The notes beneath the pieces are model-generated. The model searched no databases and was not told where the DNA came from. It saw only the letters and a list, made by a program, of their open reading frames with translations. A program made the translations under genes and the position numbers. A DNA stretch of 64,000 bases, from assembly GCA_018269075.1 (NCBI GenBank), contig JAFDVJ010000012.1, positions 129,187 to 193,186 on the forward strand, in the 5' to 3' direction. Below, in pieces: positions 8,997 to 19,528 of the stretch; within the stretch, counting starts at the first letter, position 1, and every line of letters begins with the position of its first letter. The DNA is from Acidobacteriota bacterium. Lineage in GTDB: Bacteria; Acidobacteriota; Blastocatellia; Pyrinomonadales; Pyrinomonadaceae.

Positions 8997-10946
8997 ATGA
9001 AGAAACTCGAAACCTGCCTGTTATTTCTGCTGCTCGGCCTTTTTCCGGCCGTCGTCGCGGCGCAGACGACCGCGTTTACCTATCAGGGAAGTTTGAAGGA
9101 AGGCGGCGCGCCGGCGAACGGCAATTACGACTTCGAGTTCCGGCTCTACGACGCTTTGGCGAACGGCAGCCAGATCGGCACGACGCTGCCGCGGCTGAAC
9201 GTGCCGGTCGCGAACGGCGTCTTCACCGTCCAGCTCGATTTCGGCGCGGCGTTTTCGGGCGCGAACCGCTTTCTCGAAATCCGCGTCGGGCCGGCCGGCG
9301 GCAACATCTTCATTATGTCGCCGCGCCAGAGCGTCGCGAGCGCGCCGTATTCGATCAAGAGCCTGACGGCCGCGACGACCGACAACGCGCTCGCGCTCGG
9401 CGGCATTCCGGCCGCTCAATACGTGACGACGACCGGCGGCGGCGCGAACTTCATCCAGAACTCGACCGGGCTGCAGACCGGAAACTTCAACATCAGCGGC
9501 AACGGCACGGCCGGCGGCACGCTTTCGGGGCTCTACGTCAACGCCGGTTTCGGCTATCTGCTCGGCAGCCAGCCGTTTCTCTCCGCGCTCGCGACGAATT
9601 CCTCGTTCGGCACCGAAACCGGCCCGGTCAATCTCGGCGCTTCCAACACCTACGCCGGCTACCGGGCGGGCAATGCGGGAACGTCGAACGCGCTCAACAA
9701 TTCGTTCTTCGGCGCGAACGCGGGCCGCTCGAACACCAACGGTTCGAGCAACTCTTTTTTCGGCGTCGGCAGCGGCGAGCTCAACACGTTCGGCGGCTTC
9801 AACGCGTTTTTCGGAAACACCACGGGCGCGGCCAACACGAACGGCAGCCGGAACACGTTCGCGGGCGTGACGGCGGGCCGCGACAACACGAGCGGCAGCG
9901 ACAACACGTTCGTCGGGATGGCCGCCGGCCAGCGCAACCTGTCGGGCGGCGATAATTCCTTTTTCGGCACGACCGCCGGCGCGTTCAATCAGACCGGCGC
10001 GTTCAATTCCTTCGTCGGGCGCAACGCCGGCGGCGCGAACACGACCGGCAGCAGTAACGCGTTCTTCGGCGCATCGGCCGGCGCGGGCGTCGTCGACGGC
10101 AGCAGCAACACGATGCTCGGCGCTTACGCCAACGGCGCGACCGCGAGCCTCAGCTTCGCGACCGCCGTCGGCTCTTACGCGCAGGCCGGCGCGAACAATT
10201 CGCTCGTCCTCGGCGCGATCGGCGGGACGGGCGGCTGTCAGGCGAACATCGGCTGCGAGACCGTCAAAGTCGGCATCGGCACGACCGCGCCGGCCTTCCG
10301 CCTCGACGTCGCCGACCGCGTCCGGATCAAGCAGAACCCGGCCGACACCGGCGCGAACAATTCCGCCGGGATCTGGTTTTTCCAGAACGGACCGAATACC
10401 GAGCGGGCCTTCGTCGGGATGGAAAACGACGGAAGCGTCGGCCTTTACGGCAACAACGGCGGCGGCTGGAGTCTCGTGATGAACACGCAGACCGGCGTCG
10501 TCAGCGTCCGCAATCTCGGCGCGGCCGGCGCGACGGCGCTCTGCCGCAACGCTTCGAACGAGCTCGCGACCTGCTCGTCGTCGCGGCGCTACAAGACGAA
10601 CATCGAACCTTACGCGCCGGGCCTCGATCTGATCCGCCGCCTGCGTCCGGTCGCGTTCGACTGGCGCGCGAACGATCAGCGCGATTTCGGGCTCGTCGCC
10701 GAGGAAGTCGCCGAGGTCGAGCCGCTGCTGACGATCGAGAACGAAAAGGGCGAGACCGAGGGCGTCAAATACGACCGCGTCGCCGTCGTCGCCGTCAACG
10801 CGATCAACGAACAGCAGGCCGAGATCGAGACGCTGCAGAAGAAGCTCGCCGAACAGACCGAGCTCGTCAAAAAACAGCAGGCCGAGATCGACGCGCTCAA
10901 ACAGTTCGTCTGCACGCAGAACCCGCAGCTCGCGCTTTGCCGGTAA
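8997..10946 (+). CDS. Secreted fibre/trimeric-adhesin-like protein with S74 chaperone domain
   Basis: 649 aa with GGAGGAAAT before the ATG. Signal peptide (ends VVAAQ), an N-terminal domain (TTAFTYQGSLKEGGAPANGN... about 25-130), then a long stretch of about 12-residue Gly/Asn/Phe repeats (NSFFGANAGRSNTNGSSN, NTFAGVTAGRDNTSG; about 215-370) like trimeric autotransporter heads. The C-terminus is a Peptidase_S74 intramolecular chaperone (SSRRYKTNIEPYAPGLDLI... RDFGLVAEEVAE) closed by a coiled coil (about 600-640). S74 domains help trimers fold and then cut themselves off. They are best known from phage tail fibres; no phage genes are nearby. Confidence 0.9.
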   Translation: MKKLETCLLFLLLGLFPAVVAAQTTAFTYQGSLKEGGAPANGNYDFEFRLYDALANGSQIGTTLPRLNVPVANGVFTVQLDFGAAFSGANRFLEIRVGPAGGNIFIMSPRQSVASAPYSIKSLTAATTDNALALGGIPAAQYVTTTGGGANFIQNSTGLQTGNFNISGNGTAGGTLSGLYVNAGFGYLLGSQPFLSALATNSSFGTETGPVNLGASNTYAGYRAGNAGTSNALNNSFFGANAGRSNTNGSSNSFFGVGSGELNTFGGFNAFFGNTTGAANTNGSRNTFAGVTAGRDNTSGSDNTFVGMAAGQRNLSGGDNSFFGTTAGAFNQTGAFNSFVGRNAGGANTTGSSNAFFGASAGAGVVDGSSNTMLGAYANGATASLSFATAVGSYAQAGANNSLVLGAIGGTGGCQANIGCETVKVGIGTTAPAFRLDVADRVRIKQNPADTGANNSAGIWFFQNGPNTERAFVGMENDGSVGLYGNNGGGWSLVMNTQTGVVSVRNLGAAGATALCRNASNELATCSSSRRYKTNIEPYAPGLDLIRRLRPVAFDWRANDQRDFGLVAEEVAEVEPLLTIENEKGETEGVKYDRVAVVAVNAINEQQAEIETLQKKLAEQTELVKKQQAEIDALKQFVCTQNPQLALCR

Positions 10947-11081
10947 GCCGTCGTTCGTCGTTTCAGTTCGTGCAAGGTCGAACCCGAACCCGAAACCTCG
11001 CCGGAAAGCGGCCGGCGGCCTTCCCGCGGCGAGCGGCAAGACCGCCGGAGAAGATGTTTTCGCGCCCGTCACACCGAAAAA

Positions 11082-11234
11082 CGTCCCCGAATGTTCGGGA
11101 ACACTTCCAAAACGTTTGGGAGCGCTCCCGAAGTATTGGGAAGACTTCCAAAACGTTTGGGAGCGCTCCCGAAGTATTGGGAAGACTTCCCAAACCTTCG
11201 GGAAGTCTTCCCAAATGTCCGGGAAGCATTCCGG
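11082..11234. repeat. Seven-unit array of 20/21-bp palindromic repeats upstream of typA
   Basis: Consecutive units start near 11082, 11103, 11123, 11144, 11164, 11185 and 11206. Each is itself an imperfect palindrome of the form CTTCCCAAA-NN-TTCGGGAAG. A 41-bp pair of units (20+21) is repeated exactly, 11103-11143 and 11144-11184. The spacing is two helical turns per unit. A partial eighth unit (CATTCCGG) trails off at 11227. No gene is apparent here. Confidence 0.9.
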
Positions 11235-11258
11235 TTTCCGAAAAAGCTCTCGACCCTC

Positions 11259-11348
11259 GACTCTCCACTCTCCACTCTCCACTCTCCACTCTCCACTCTC
11301 CACTCTCCACTCTCCACTCTCCACTCTCCACTCTCCACTCTCCACTCA
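11259..11348. repeat. Heptanucleotide array (CTCTCCA)x12
   Basis: About twelve almost perfect tandem units of CTCTCCA end 70 bp before the typA start codon. Unlike most arrays in the window it has no facing inverted partner. The unit is stop-free in all six frames. Confidence 0.95.
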
Positions 11349-11417
11349 CTACTCATTTGCCTTTTCCGCGCAAATCGGTCATCATTTTCGTTTGCCTTTC
11401 GGGCAGGATTTACAGCT

Positions 11418-13235
11418 ATGATCACGACAGAAAAAATTCGCAACATCGCCATCATCGCGCACGTCGACCACGGCAAGACGACGCTCGTCGACGCGATGCT
11501 CAAACAATCGCATATTTACCGTGACAACGAAACGGTCGTCGACCGCGTGATGGATTCGATGGATCTCGAGCGCGAGCGCGGGATCACCATTATGGCGAAG
11601 AACACGTCCGTCCGCTACGGCGACTACAAGATCAACATCGTCGACACGCCGGGCCACGCCGATTTCGGCGGCGAGGTCGAGCGCGTCCTCAAGATGGTCG
11701 ACGGCATCGTCCTCCTCGTCGACGCGGCCGAGGGCTGTCTGCCGCAGACGCGTTTCGTTTTGCGGAAGGCGCTCGAACAGAACCTGCCGGCGATCGCGCT
11801 CGTCAACAAGATCGACCGCCAGGACGCGCGGCCCGAAGAGGTCGTCAACGAGATTTACGATCTCTTTATCGACCTCGGCGCGAACGACGAGCAGATCGAG
11901 TTTCCGATCCTCTATTCGATCTCGCGCGACGGGATGGCGAAAAAGAACCTCGAAGACGAATCGAACTCGCTGAAACCGCTCTTCGAGCAGATCGTCGAGA
12001 CGGTTCCCGCGCCGAAAGCGCTGCGCGACGACACGCTCCAATTGCTCGTCGCGAACATCGACTACAATCCGTTCGTCGGCCGGCTCGCGATCGGCCGCAT
12101 CTTTTCGGGCGAGATCGCCAAGAACCAGGAAGTGATCGTCTCGAAACGCGACGGCTCGACGCAGAAGACGCGCGTCAAGGAGCTTTACGTTTTCGAGGGA
12201 CTCGAACGGCAGACGACCGATAAGGCCGGCGTCGGCGAGATCGTCGCGCTCGCCGGTTTCGACGACATCAACATCGGCGAAACGATCACGCTGACCGACA
12301 ATCCGAAGCCGCTCCCGGTGATCGCCGTCGACGAACCGACGATCGCGATGATCTTCGGCGTCAACACCTCGCCGTTCTCGGGCACCGAGGGCAAATACGT
12401 GACCTCGCGGCAGATCAAGGAACGGCTCGACAAAGAGCTTCTCGGCAACGTCGCGCTGCGCGTCGCCGACACCGATTCGGCCGACCAGTTCAAGGTCTCG
12501 GGCCGCGGCGAGCTGCAGCTCTCGATCTTGATCGAAATGATGCGGCGCGAAGGCTACGAGCTGCAGGTTTCGAAACCCGAAGTGATCACGAAAAAAGGTG
12601 AGGACGGCTCGACGCAGGAGCCGATCGAGCTCGTCGTGATCGACGTGCCCGAGGAATTCATCGGCGTCGTCACCGAGGCTTTGGGCCGCCGCAAGGGCCA
12701 GATGACGAAGATGATCAACAACGGCTCGGGCCGCGTCCGGCTCGAATACGACGTGCCGTCGCGCGGGCTGATCGGCTTTCGCGGCGAGTTTCTGACCGAA
12801 ACGAAGGGCACCGGCCTTTTGAACACGATGTTTCTCAGATTCGACCGCTGGCAGGGCGAGATGAAGGGCCGCGGCACGGGCTCGCTTGTCGCCGACCGGA
12901 TGGGCGAGGCGACGACCTACGCGCTTTACGCGCTGCAGGAACGCGGCGTGCTCTTTATCAAGCCGCAGACGAAGGTTTACGAAGGGATGATCATCGGCGA
13001 GAACGCCCGCGCGGTCGATCTCGACGTCAACTCGATCAAGGAGAAGAAGCTGACGAATATGCGCGCCGCGAGCGCCGACGAAGCGATGCGGCTCGTCCCG
13101 GTCAAGGACCTCTCGCTCGAAGAAGCGCTCGAATTCATCGCCGACGACGAGCTTGTCGAAGTCACGCCGAAATCGATCCGCCTCCGCAAACGCGTGCTCA
13201 AGTCGAATGAACGGCCGAAGAAAATAGTCGGTTAA
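11418..13235 (+). CDS. typA: Ribosome-associated GTPase TypA/BipA
   Basis: 605 aa, the usual length. The start [20 protein letters not shown] gives the G1 loop AHVDHGKTT. Further motifs are RERGITI (switch region), [16 protein letters not shown] and [16 protein letters not shown]. The C-terminal domain includes [19 protein letters not shown] and [19 protein letters not shown], diagnostic of TypA rather than EF-G or LepA. It binds the ribosome and aids 50S assembly, especially under stress or cold. The upstream 470 bp holds the palindromic array and the heptamer array, with no gene. Confidence 0.97.
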   Translation: MITTEKIRNIAIIAHVDHGKTTLVDAMLKQSHIYRDNETVVDRVMDSMDLERERGITIMAKNTSVRYGDYKINIVDTPGHADFGGEVERVLKMVDGIVLLVDAAEGCLPQTRFVLRKALEQNLPAIALVNKIDRQDARPEEVVNEIYDLFIDLGANDEQIEFPILYSISRDGMAKKNLEDESNSLKPLFEQIVETVPAPKALRDDTLQLLVANIDYNPFVGRLAIGRIFSGEIAKNQEVIVSKRDGSTQKTRVKELYVFEGLERQTTDKAGVGEIVALAGFDDINIGETITLTDNPKPLPVIAVDEPTIAMIFGVNTSPFSGTEGKYVTSRQIKERLDKELLGNVALRVADTDSADQFKVSGRGELQLSILIEMMRREGYELQVSKPEVITKKGEDGSTQEPIELVVIDVPEEFIGVVTEALGRRKGQMTKMINNGSGRVRLEYDVPSRGLIGFRGEFLTETKGTGLLNTMFLRFDRWQGEMKGRGTGSLVADRMGEATTYALYALQERGVLFIKPQTKVYEGMIIGENARAVDLDVNSIKEKKLTNMRAASADEAMRLVPVKDLSLEEALEFIADDELVEVTPKSIRLRKRVLKSNERPKKIVG

Positions 13236-13553
13236 AAGTTCTGAGTTCCGTCTTACGGTCAATAACCTTAAGATAAGTCGAAAGTTGAATTTATTTAATA
13301 GTTTAATAGGCCGCGGATGACACGGATGACGCGGATTTTCACGGATTATTTGTTTTATAGTCGACGACGGAAATTGTTGATAAAGCCGCTGTTCCGTTGC
13401 GTTGGCTGTTTTTTCTTTCCACTAAAAACACCAAAAACACTAAATTATTTCGTGTTTTTGGTGTTTTTAGTGGAAAGTTAAATAACCGTTCGATAGTTTA
13501 ACGATCATTATTCCAACCAATTTTGTCACGAGCGGCCAGAAGATTTTGTCGAT
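13236..13553. repeat. Gene-free spacer with a perfect long hairpin
   Basis: No gene is seen. At 13415-13440 and 13452-13477 there are perfect 26-bp inverted arms (starting CTTTCCACTAAAAACACC) around an 11-nt AT loop. Each arm carries the 9-10-bp motif CACTAAAAA twice. Upstream, 13311-13357 has short direct repeats around CGGATGACACGGATGACGCG. The right flank shares CATTATTCCAAC with the first 95 bases of the window. Confidence 0.85.
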
Positions 13554-13790
13554 TTAATAGAAACAGGTATATTTTACGATCTGCCAGTCGTCGCCGTTTT
13601 TCCGCATTTCCAGAGTAATCGGCGAATCGGCCTGTCCAGAAAAAGTAAGCCTGTTGCCCGTATAATAAAGCGTCGTTTTTTCGGGCGATTCTTCGATATC
13701 GAAGATGTTCCACGATTGTAAAACGTATTTTCTTTCTTCTTCGCACATTCGATCGATCCAGAGCTGTGTCGAACTGACCGTCGCCAGCAT
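13554..13790 (-). CDS. Small hypothetical protein coupled to the sensor kinase
   Basis: 78 aa, [15 protein letters not shown] to WQIVKYTCFY. Its ATG overlaps the stop codon of the histidine kinase (TAATG), which indicates translational coupling. The last half (LTFSGQADSPITLEMRKNGDDWQIV) looks like the closing strands of an NTF2-like or lipoprotein domain, though there is no signal peptide. Function unknown; coupling suggests it belongs to the kinase pathway. Confidence 0.6.
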   Translation of the reverse strand: MLATVSSTQLWIDRMCEEERKYVLQSWNIFDIEESPEKTTLYYTGNRLTFSGQADSPITLEMRKNGDDWQIVKYTCFY

Positions 13791-16700
13791 TATTGAATGA
13801 TGTCGGCGTCGAGGACTTCGCGGACCTTCTGCATCAGCGTGTCGATCGAAAACGGTTTTTGCAGGAAGTTCGCTTCTTCGTTGGTGATGCCGTTGCGGAC
13901 GACCATATCGTCGGTGTAGCCCGATGTGAACAGGACCTTGATCTGCGGCGAGGTTTCGGCCAGCTTCTGCCAGAGCTCGCGGCCGTTCATCTCGGGCATC
14001 ACGACGTCCGTCAGCAGCAGATCGATCCGCAGATCGCCGCGCCGGCAGATGTCGAGCGCCTCTTCGCCGCCCGAAGCCTCGATCACGCGATAACCGCCGG
14101 ATTCGAGTATCTCGCGGCCGAGATTCCTGACCAGTTCCTCGTCTTCGACCAGCAGAATCGTTTCCGCACCGGATTTCGAACGCTCCTCCGCGTCGTCGTC
14201 TCCGGCGTTGTCGTCCGGGATCTCGACGCACGGCAGAAAGATCTTGAACGTCGTGCCTCGGCCGGGCTCGCTGTCGACCGTGATGTAGCCTTCCGACTGT
14301 TTGATGAAGCCGTAGACGGTCGCGAGCCCGAGACCGGTTCCCTTGCCGACGTCCTTGGTCGTGAAAAACGGCTCGAAAAGCTGCCGCAGCGTTTCCTCGC
14401 TCATCCCGACTCCGGTATCGGTCACCGCCAGCATCACGAAATCGCCGGTTCGCTCGCCGCCGTTCTTTTTCGCAAAATCTTCGTCGAAATGGACGTTTTT
14501 CGTCTCGATCGCGAGCGTCCCGCCGTCCGGCATCGCGTCGCGCGCGTTGACGACGAGATTGACGAGCACCTGCGAAAGTTTGGCGGGATCGACCTCGATC
14601 GGTTTGAGGTCCGGATCGAGCACCCTGACAAGCAAAATATTTTCGCCGATCAGCCGCTGGAGCAGGCTGCCGACCTCGGAGACCGTCTGGTTGACGTTGA
14701 GAATCTCGGGCTTGAGGATCTGCTTGCGGCTGAACGCGAGCAGCTGCTGCGTCAGCGCGGCCGAACGCTCGCCGGCCTTTCTGATTTCGGCGACGTTGTG
14801 GCGCAGCGGGTTGGCGTCGTCCATCCGCGCGAGCAGGAGGTCGCTGTAACCGTTGATCGCGGTCAGCATATTGTTGAAATCGTGGGCGATGCCGCCGGCG
14901 AGCCGGCCGACCGATTCGAGCTTCTGGGCCTGCACGAGCTGTTCCTCGCTGTGCCGCAGGGCCTCCTCGGCGGTCTGCCGCGTCAGCTCGGCGCTGACCC
15001 ACTGCGCCATCAGCTTGAGAAATTCCTGATCGCCGCTCGTAAACGGGGTCGGGCGCGGATCCCGGCCCGTAAAGCAGAGCGTCCCGTACTGTTTGCCGGA
15101 AACCTGCACGGGCACGCCGATGAAGACCTCCGATCCGAACAATTTGTAGGCGGAATGCTCCTTCCACTCGCTGACGCCGAGCTCTTCGACGGCGATCATC
15201 TCGTTTCTCGCCAAAACGTACTGGCAAAGCGTTTCGCTCAAATGACAGCTGAAGCCGGGCACCAGCATCCCGTTCCGGGCGGCCGATTCGACGACCCGGT
15301 AAGTCTGCTCCGCGACCTCTCCCAAAAGCGCGTTTTCAAGGCCGAATTCACGCATTCCGAGTTCGAGCAGCCGTCTGATCTTTTCCTTCGGATCGATGTT
15401 CGAATCGGAAACGATCCGGTACAGCTTCCGGAGCCGGGCTTCCGATCTCTCAAGTTCGAGAACGGCTTTTTTATGCTCGGTCACGTCTTCGACCACGCTT
15501 AAGGTCTTGACGACCCGCCCGGCGGCGTCGCGCTCGAAAACGGTTTCGCGGCTGCTGACGACGCGCGTTTCGCCGGCCTTGCTGCGAAAACGCGTTTCGT
15601 AACTCAGAATTTCGCCGTCGCGGGCGCGAAGCAGCCGTTTGTTGAATTCCCAGACCTTCGGCAGATCCTCTTCGGGAATCAGACCGAAGATCTCCTCGTG
15701 CGACATCGCGCACATTTCTTCGGCCGTAAAGCCGAGCAGATGCCGGACGCGGTCGTTGATGTAAAGAATCGTGCCGGCGCGCACGTCCCACAGCACGATG
15801 ATATTCGGGGCGGCGTTGTTGACGGCGGAGATCATCCGCTCGCGCGCGGCCAGCTCCTCTTCGGACTGTTTCTTTTCGGTGATGTCGAGAAACGAGGCGA
15901 ACCCGCAGTTTTTTCCGGCCACGTTCAGATTGGTCGCCGCGACCAGCACGTTTTTGATCGCGCCGGACTTCGTGCGGTGCTTCGTCTCGAACTGGAGCCG
16001 GTTTTCATTGCCGAATATTTTTTTCTCGACCCCGAGCACGTCGGCTTTCGGCATCCCGGCGTCGATGTCGAAGATATTCATCCGGGTGATCTCGTCATAT
16101 GTGTAGCCGAGCATCTCCAAACCGGCCTCGTTGCAGTCGACAATCTTTCCGCCCTCGGCGATGATCATCTTGCCGACCGGCGACCGGTGAAAGAGAACCC
16201 GGAAACGCTCCTCGGATTCGCGGAGCAGCGTTTCGGCTTTTTTCCGTTCGGTGATGTCGACGACCGAGGCGAAAGTGTAATTTTCGCCGTGAATCCGGAT
16301 GCTCGACGTCGCGATGAGCACGTTTTTGATCGCGCCCGATTTCATGCGGTGCTTCGTCTCGAACTGGAGTCTTTTGCCGGGTTCGAGCGACTGCGCCTGC
16401 AGTTCGGCGATCTCTTCTTTCGAAAGATGGTCGTCGAAATCGAAAATCGTCAGTTTTTTGATCTCTTCGAGCGTGTAGCCGAGCATTTCCAGACCGGCCG
16501 GATTGCAGTCGACGACCCGCGAATGCTGATCGACGATCATCGCGCTGATCGCCGACCGTTCGAACAGATCGCGAAAACGCTCTTCGGATTCGCGCACCAT
16601 TTCCTCGGCCTTTTTCCGTTCGGTGATGTCGATCGACATCGCCAGCCCGAAAGTTTCGCCCTTGATCCGGATGCCGGCCGTCGAGACCAGCACGTTGAAG

Positions 16701-17959
16701 ATTTCGCCGGATTTGGCGCGGCTTTTCGTCTCGAACAAAGTCCGGCCCCGCTGTTTGATGACTTTTTCGTCAAGCTGCCCGATGTCATCGGCGGTCAGTG
16801 CTATATCGAAAACGGAAAGATGCATCCCCCGCATCTCCTCGCGAGTGTAGCCGAGCAATTGCGCGCCGACCGTGTTGCAGTCGACCACCGTGCCACCTTC
16901 GCCGATCAGCATCGAGCTGATCGGGGAATGCTCGAAGATCGCGCGAAAACGCTCTTCGGATTCGAGCAGGAGCGTCTCGGCCGTCTTCCGCTCGGTGATG
17001 TCGGTCGCCATATACAGCGAGCCCTGAAACTCGCCGTTGTGGAGGATCGAGTTCGAGGAGATGAGCAGCCAGATCCGCTTGCCGTCGGGGCGCGTAAACG
17101 GGAAATCGAGATACAGCCGGCCGTCCGGCGACCGCAGCGTCGAGTCGTTCATCCGCTGTTTGATGTCCTCGTTGTCGAACAGGTCGAGCAGCGATTTGCC
17201 GAGCACGTCCTCGGGCCGGAAGCCGGTCATCTCGCAGATCTTGGTGTTGACGAGATTGACGCGAAAATCGGCGTCGACCGTCCAGATGCCCTCGTTGGCG
17301 GTTTCGATGAGCTTTTCGTACCGCAGTTTGGCGGCCTCGATCGCGACCTGCATCAAATGCCGCTGCGTCACGTCGCGGGCGATGTTTTCGATGGTCGCGC
17401 GGTGGTCCTTGGTGCTCAGCGGGCGGCTGCTGATTTCGAGAAACGAGGTCCGGCCGTCCTTGCCGACGATCCGCACCTCGTTGATCGACGACGGGTTGTG
17501 CGTGTTCTGCGGGTCGAGCAGATGCGCGACGTAATCGCGGTGTTCGGGAGCGAGAATGTCCGAGAAATTGAGCTTCAGGATCTCCGCGCGCGAATAGCCG
17601 GTAGTTTTCTCGACGGCGCGGTTGGCGGCCGTAAAATTCCCCTGCTCGTCGAGCGTGAAGATGCAGTCGCTGGCGTTTTCGACGAGCTCGTCGTACCGTT
17701 CGAGAGAGGCGATCCGCGCCGTCTCGATCTGGCGGGTTCGCCGGACGCTGTTCCGGATCAGCGCGAACAACATCCCGCCGGTGATGAAAACATAAAACCA
17801 GCCCTTGTAGGTCTGCAGAACGCTCCAGGCTTCCGGGTCCTTGACGAACAGGCCGAGAATTTTATCGGAAAGCAGAATCCAAAGACAGCCCAAAAAAAGG
17901 CAGATCGCGACTATCCTGGCCGGAGTCCATTGCAAGTGCGCTGGAGTTGTCCTTTTCAT
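13790..17959 (-). CDS. Hybrid sensor histidine kinase with six PAS domains, GAF and receiver
   Basis: 1389 aa. Two membrane segments (about 14-32 and 50-66) flank a short outer loop. Six PAS domains follow (about 80-840); the third, fourth and fifth are very alike ([19 protein letters not shown] and variants), pointing to internal duplication. Then a GAF domain (about 860-1005), the H-box GGIAHDFNN with the phospho-acceptor His near 1026, an HATPase domain with DTGVGM and [13 protein letters not shown], and a receiver domain (about 1267-1389) with Asp near 1318 and the conserved KPF lysine. The output partner is not encoded here. The ligand is unknown. Confidence 0.95.
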   Translation of the reverse strand: MKRTTPAHLQWTPARIVAICLFLGCLWILLSDKILGLFVKDPEAWSVLQTYKGWFYVFITGGMLFALIRNSVRRTRQIETARIASLERYDELVENASDCIFTLDEQGNFTAANRAVEKTTGYSRAEILKLNFSDILAPEHRDYVAHLLDPQNTHNPSSINEVRIVGKDGRTSFLEISSRPLSTKDHRATIENIARDVTQRHLMQVAIEAAKLRYEKLIETANEGIWTVDADFRVNLVNTKICEMTGFRPEDVLGKSLLDLFDNEDIKQRMNDSTLRSPDGRLYLDFPFTRPDGKRIWLLISSNSILHNGEFQGSLYMATDITERKTAETLLLESEERFRAIFEHSPISSMLIGEGGTVVDCNTVGAQLLGYTREEMRGMHLSVFDIALTADDIGQLDEKVIKQRGRTLFETKSRAKSGEIFNVLVSTAGIRIKGETFGLAMSIDITERKKAEEMVRESEERFRDLFERSAISAMIVDQHSRVVDCNPAGLEMLGYTLEEIKKLTIFDFDDHLSKEEIAELQAQSLEPGKRLQFETKHRMKSGAIKNVLIATSSIRIHGENYTFASVVDITERKKAETLLRESEERFRVLFHRSPVGKMIIAEGGKIVDCNEAGLEMLGYTYDEITRMNIFDIDAGMPKADVLGVEKKIFGNENRLQFETKHRTKSGAIKNVLVAATNLNVAGKNCGFASFLDITEKKQSEEELAARERMISAVNNAAPNIIVLWDVRAGTILYINDRVRHLLGFTAEEMCAMSHEEIFGLIPEEDLPKVWEFNKRLLRARDGEILSYETRFRSKAGETRVVSSRETVFERDAAGRVVKTLSVVEDVTEHKKAVLELERSEARLRKLYRIVSDSNIDPKEKIRRLLELGMREFGLENALLGEVAEQTYRVVESAARNGMLVPGFSCHLSETLCQYVLARNEMIAVEELGVSEWKEHSAYKLFGSEVFIGVPVQVSGKQYGTLCFTGRDPRPTPFTSGDQEFLKLMAQWVSAELTRQTAEEALRHSEEQLVQAQKLESVGRLAGGIAHDFNNMLTAINGYSDLLLARMDDANPLRHNVAEIRKAGERSAALTQQLLAFSRKQILKPEILNVNQTVSEVGSLLQRLIGENILLVRVLDPDLKPIEVDPAKLSQVLVNLVVNARDAMPDGGTLAIETKNVHFDEDFAKKNGGERTGDFVMLAVTDTGVGMSEETLRQLFEPFFTTKDVGKGTGLGLATVYGFIKQSEGYITVDSEPGRGTTFKIFLPCVEIPDDNAGDDDAEERSKSGAETILLVEDEELVRNLGREILESGGYRVIEASGGEEALDICRRGDLRIDLLLTDVVMPEMNGRELWQKLAETSPQIKVLFTSGYTDDMVVRNGITNEEANFLQKPFSIDTLMQKVREVLDADIIQ

Positions 17960-18266
17960 TTTTTTATAAAGGGGCGAAAAAAGGCATTTGTGAAAGTATG
18001 ATTATCAATATTCCTTGATGCCGGCCTTCCCCGAGTTTGTGAATTATTTGGCGAAAAAAAATTTAGGAGGCAACGGTTAAAATTTACCAATAACCGCCGA
18101 TTTACGCAAGAAAAATCGTGCTTCGAGCGGTTTCGACGAACATTTTTCCAGGAAAAATCCCCGGCGCCGAAGGCGAAGCGCCCGCCGGCGCGGTCGGTGC
18201 TTTTCCACTTTTCGTCATTCCCGGGCGCGGACTTTAGTTTTTCGCCCCGGCCGCGCGGCCGCGCCG
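17960..18266. other. Gene-free spacer
   Basis: AT-rich next to the kinase start, then GC-rich. AACGGTTAAAATTTACC and TAATAACCGCC near 18072-18102 could pair weakly. I see no gene, repeat family or clear promoter here. Confidence 0.6.
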
Positions 18267-18306
18267 AAAAAAAACCGTTTCTTCCCGGTCAGAGAAGAAA
18301 CGGTTG
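18267..18306 (-). terminator. Strong Rho-independent terminator
   Basis: On the minus strand, stem AACCGTTTCTTC/GAAGAAACGGTT (12 bp, small loop) is followed by eight T. It lies 110 bp after the stop of the lipoprotein gene at 18417-19358 and would end that minus-strand unit. Confidence 0.9.
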
Positions 18307-18416
18307 AGGACATACCGGTTTCGGATGTCGAAACGGCGTTTTTTTTTCGGAATTGCCGCGGCTTTTCCGCCGACGCGGGCGGAGCGGGTTTTCCGGGACG
18401 CCGGGTTAAAGGAGGA

Positions 18417-19358
18417 TCATTTCATCACCTCGCCGAACGAGACGGCTTTTTCCTTGCCGTCGACGTCGAACTTGATGAAGACGCGGCCGATCTTCGGATC
18501 GACCTTCGTGACCGTGCCTTCCTTGAGCGAGCTGACCCAGACGGCCTTGACCTTGTCGCCCGGCTTGGCCGCCGAGACGAGCGGAAACGGCGTGCAGCGC
18601 GATTTGTCGACGACCGCGATCGAGCCGGCAAAGCCGTTGACGAAGACCTTGTCGCCGGCGACGCGGATGACCTGCGCCGGCTTCTGTTCGGCGCCGTCCT
18701 GAATGGCGACCATCGTTCCGGGATCGAACGGCGCACCGATCTTGACGAACGAGTTCGGCTTGAGCTTTTCGTCCATCTGCCCGATCGTCGTCTTGCCGTC
18801 GCCCGATTTCGCCGGGTTGTCGTACTCGATGTCGAGATAGCGAACGACCGGTTCGGTCGGCGTCGAGGCGTCGGTGACGATCGCGCGGCTCATCCCCGAG
18901 CCCGACTGCCACCACGTCAGCAGGATGTCGCCCGCTTTCGCCGTGCCGCCGGCGGGAATCGCGACGATGTAGCCGTTCGGCACCTTGTTCTTTTTGCCGC
19001 CCGTGAATTCGACCTCGGACAGTTCCTTGTCGGGCGTCACCATTTTGGCCGAATACCAGATCATCGTCACTTTATCGGGGCCTTCGACGTTCGCTTCCTG
19101 CAGCCAGTTGTAGGACGGCACGAGCACGACCTCGCCGGCCTTGGCCGTCGTTTCGACCGCCGGAAAATCCTTGTACGGGAAGGTCGCCTGCATATTCGGA
19201 TCGATCGACGGCGACGTCTGGGCGGCCGGTTTGTTGGCCGCGCTGCCGTTGCCCGCGCCCGAATTCGCGGGCGCGGCGTTGTTCGAAGTCGAAGCCGCCC
19301 CGCCGCAGGCCGCGAGCGTCATCGCCAAAGTCATCAAAAATATTATTTTCTTAGTCAT
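18417..19358 (-). CDS. Lipoprotein of unknown function with SH3/Tudor-like C-terminus
   Basis: 313 aa. Signal peptide with lipobox LAAC (Cys about 18), followed by a low-complexity Ala/Asn/Ser linker to about 55. The mature part has two similar halves: KAGEVVLVPSYNWLQEANVEG and NSFVKIGAPFDPGTMVAIQDGA, and a final segment GDKVKAVWVSSLKEGTVTKVD that resembles small beta-barrel (Tudor/SH3) repeats. Family not recognised. It is the last gene of the minus-strand envelope cluster, upstream of a strong terminator. Confidence 0.75.
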   Translation of the reverse strand: MTKKIIFLMTLAMTLAACGGAASTSNNAAPANSGAGNGSAANKPAAQTSPSIDPNMQATFPYKDFPAVETTAKAGEVVLVPSYNWLQEANVEGPDKVTMIWYSAKMVTPDKELSEVEFTGGKKNKVPNGYIVAIPAGGTAKAGDILLTWWQSGSGMSRAIVTDASTPTEPVVRYLDIEYDNPAKSGDGKTTIGQMDEKLKPNSFVKIGAPFDPGTMVAIQDGAEQKPAQVIRVAGDKVFVNGFAGSIAVVDKSRCTPFPLVSAAKPGDKVKAVWVSSLKEGTVTKVDPKIGRVFIKFDVDGKEKAVSFGEVMK

Positions 19359-19473
19359 TGTTTTTCTTATTATTTCCTCAAAGCAAATGGTTTAAGGGGA
19401 AAACCCATCTGACTGTACCGTTAACTGGCCGGAGAGAGCAAGTAAGGAATTCGTCAAACGGGTTTTCCCGGAG

Positions 19474-19517
19474 CCGTGAATCTCTTAAGCAAACCATTCG
19501 GGGGGGAGATTCACGGG
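19474..19517 (-). terminator. Possible transcription attenuating hairpin
   Basis: Inverted arms CCGTGAATCTC/GAGATTCACGG (11 bp) lie just after the stop of the gene at 19529-20008. There is no long T run, so termination strength is uncertain. Confidence 0.4.
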
Positions 19518-19528
19518 CGAAGCCTTTT

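Noticed and set aside
11091-11417. N-terminal extension of TypA through the palindromic array
   Set aside because: TypA homology starts exactly at [12 protein letters not shown]; upstream residues are repeat-encoded.
18405-18430. Sequence AAAGGAGGATCATTTC resembling a 16S rRNA 3' end or a plus-strand ribosome site
   Set aside because: No rRNA sequence around it and no plus-strand start codon at the right distance; it covers the stop region of a minus-strand lipoprotein gene.
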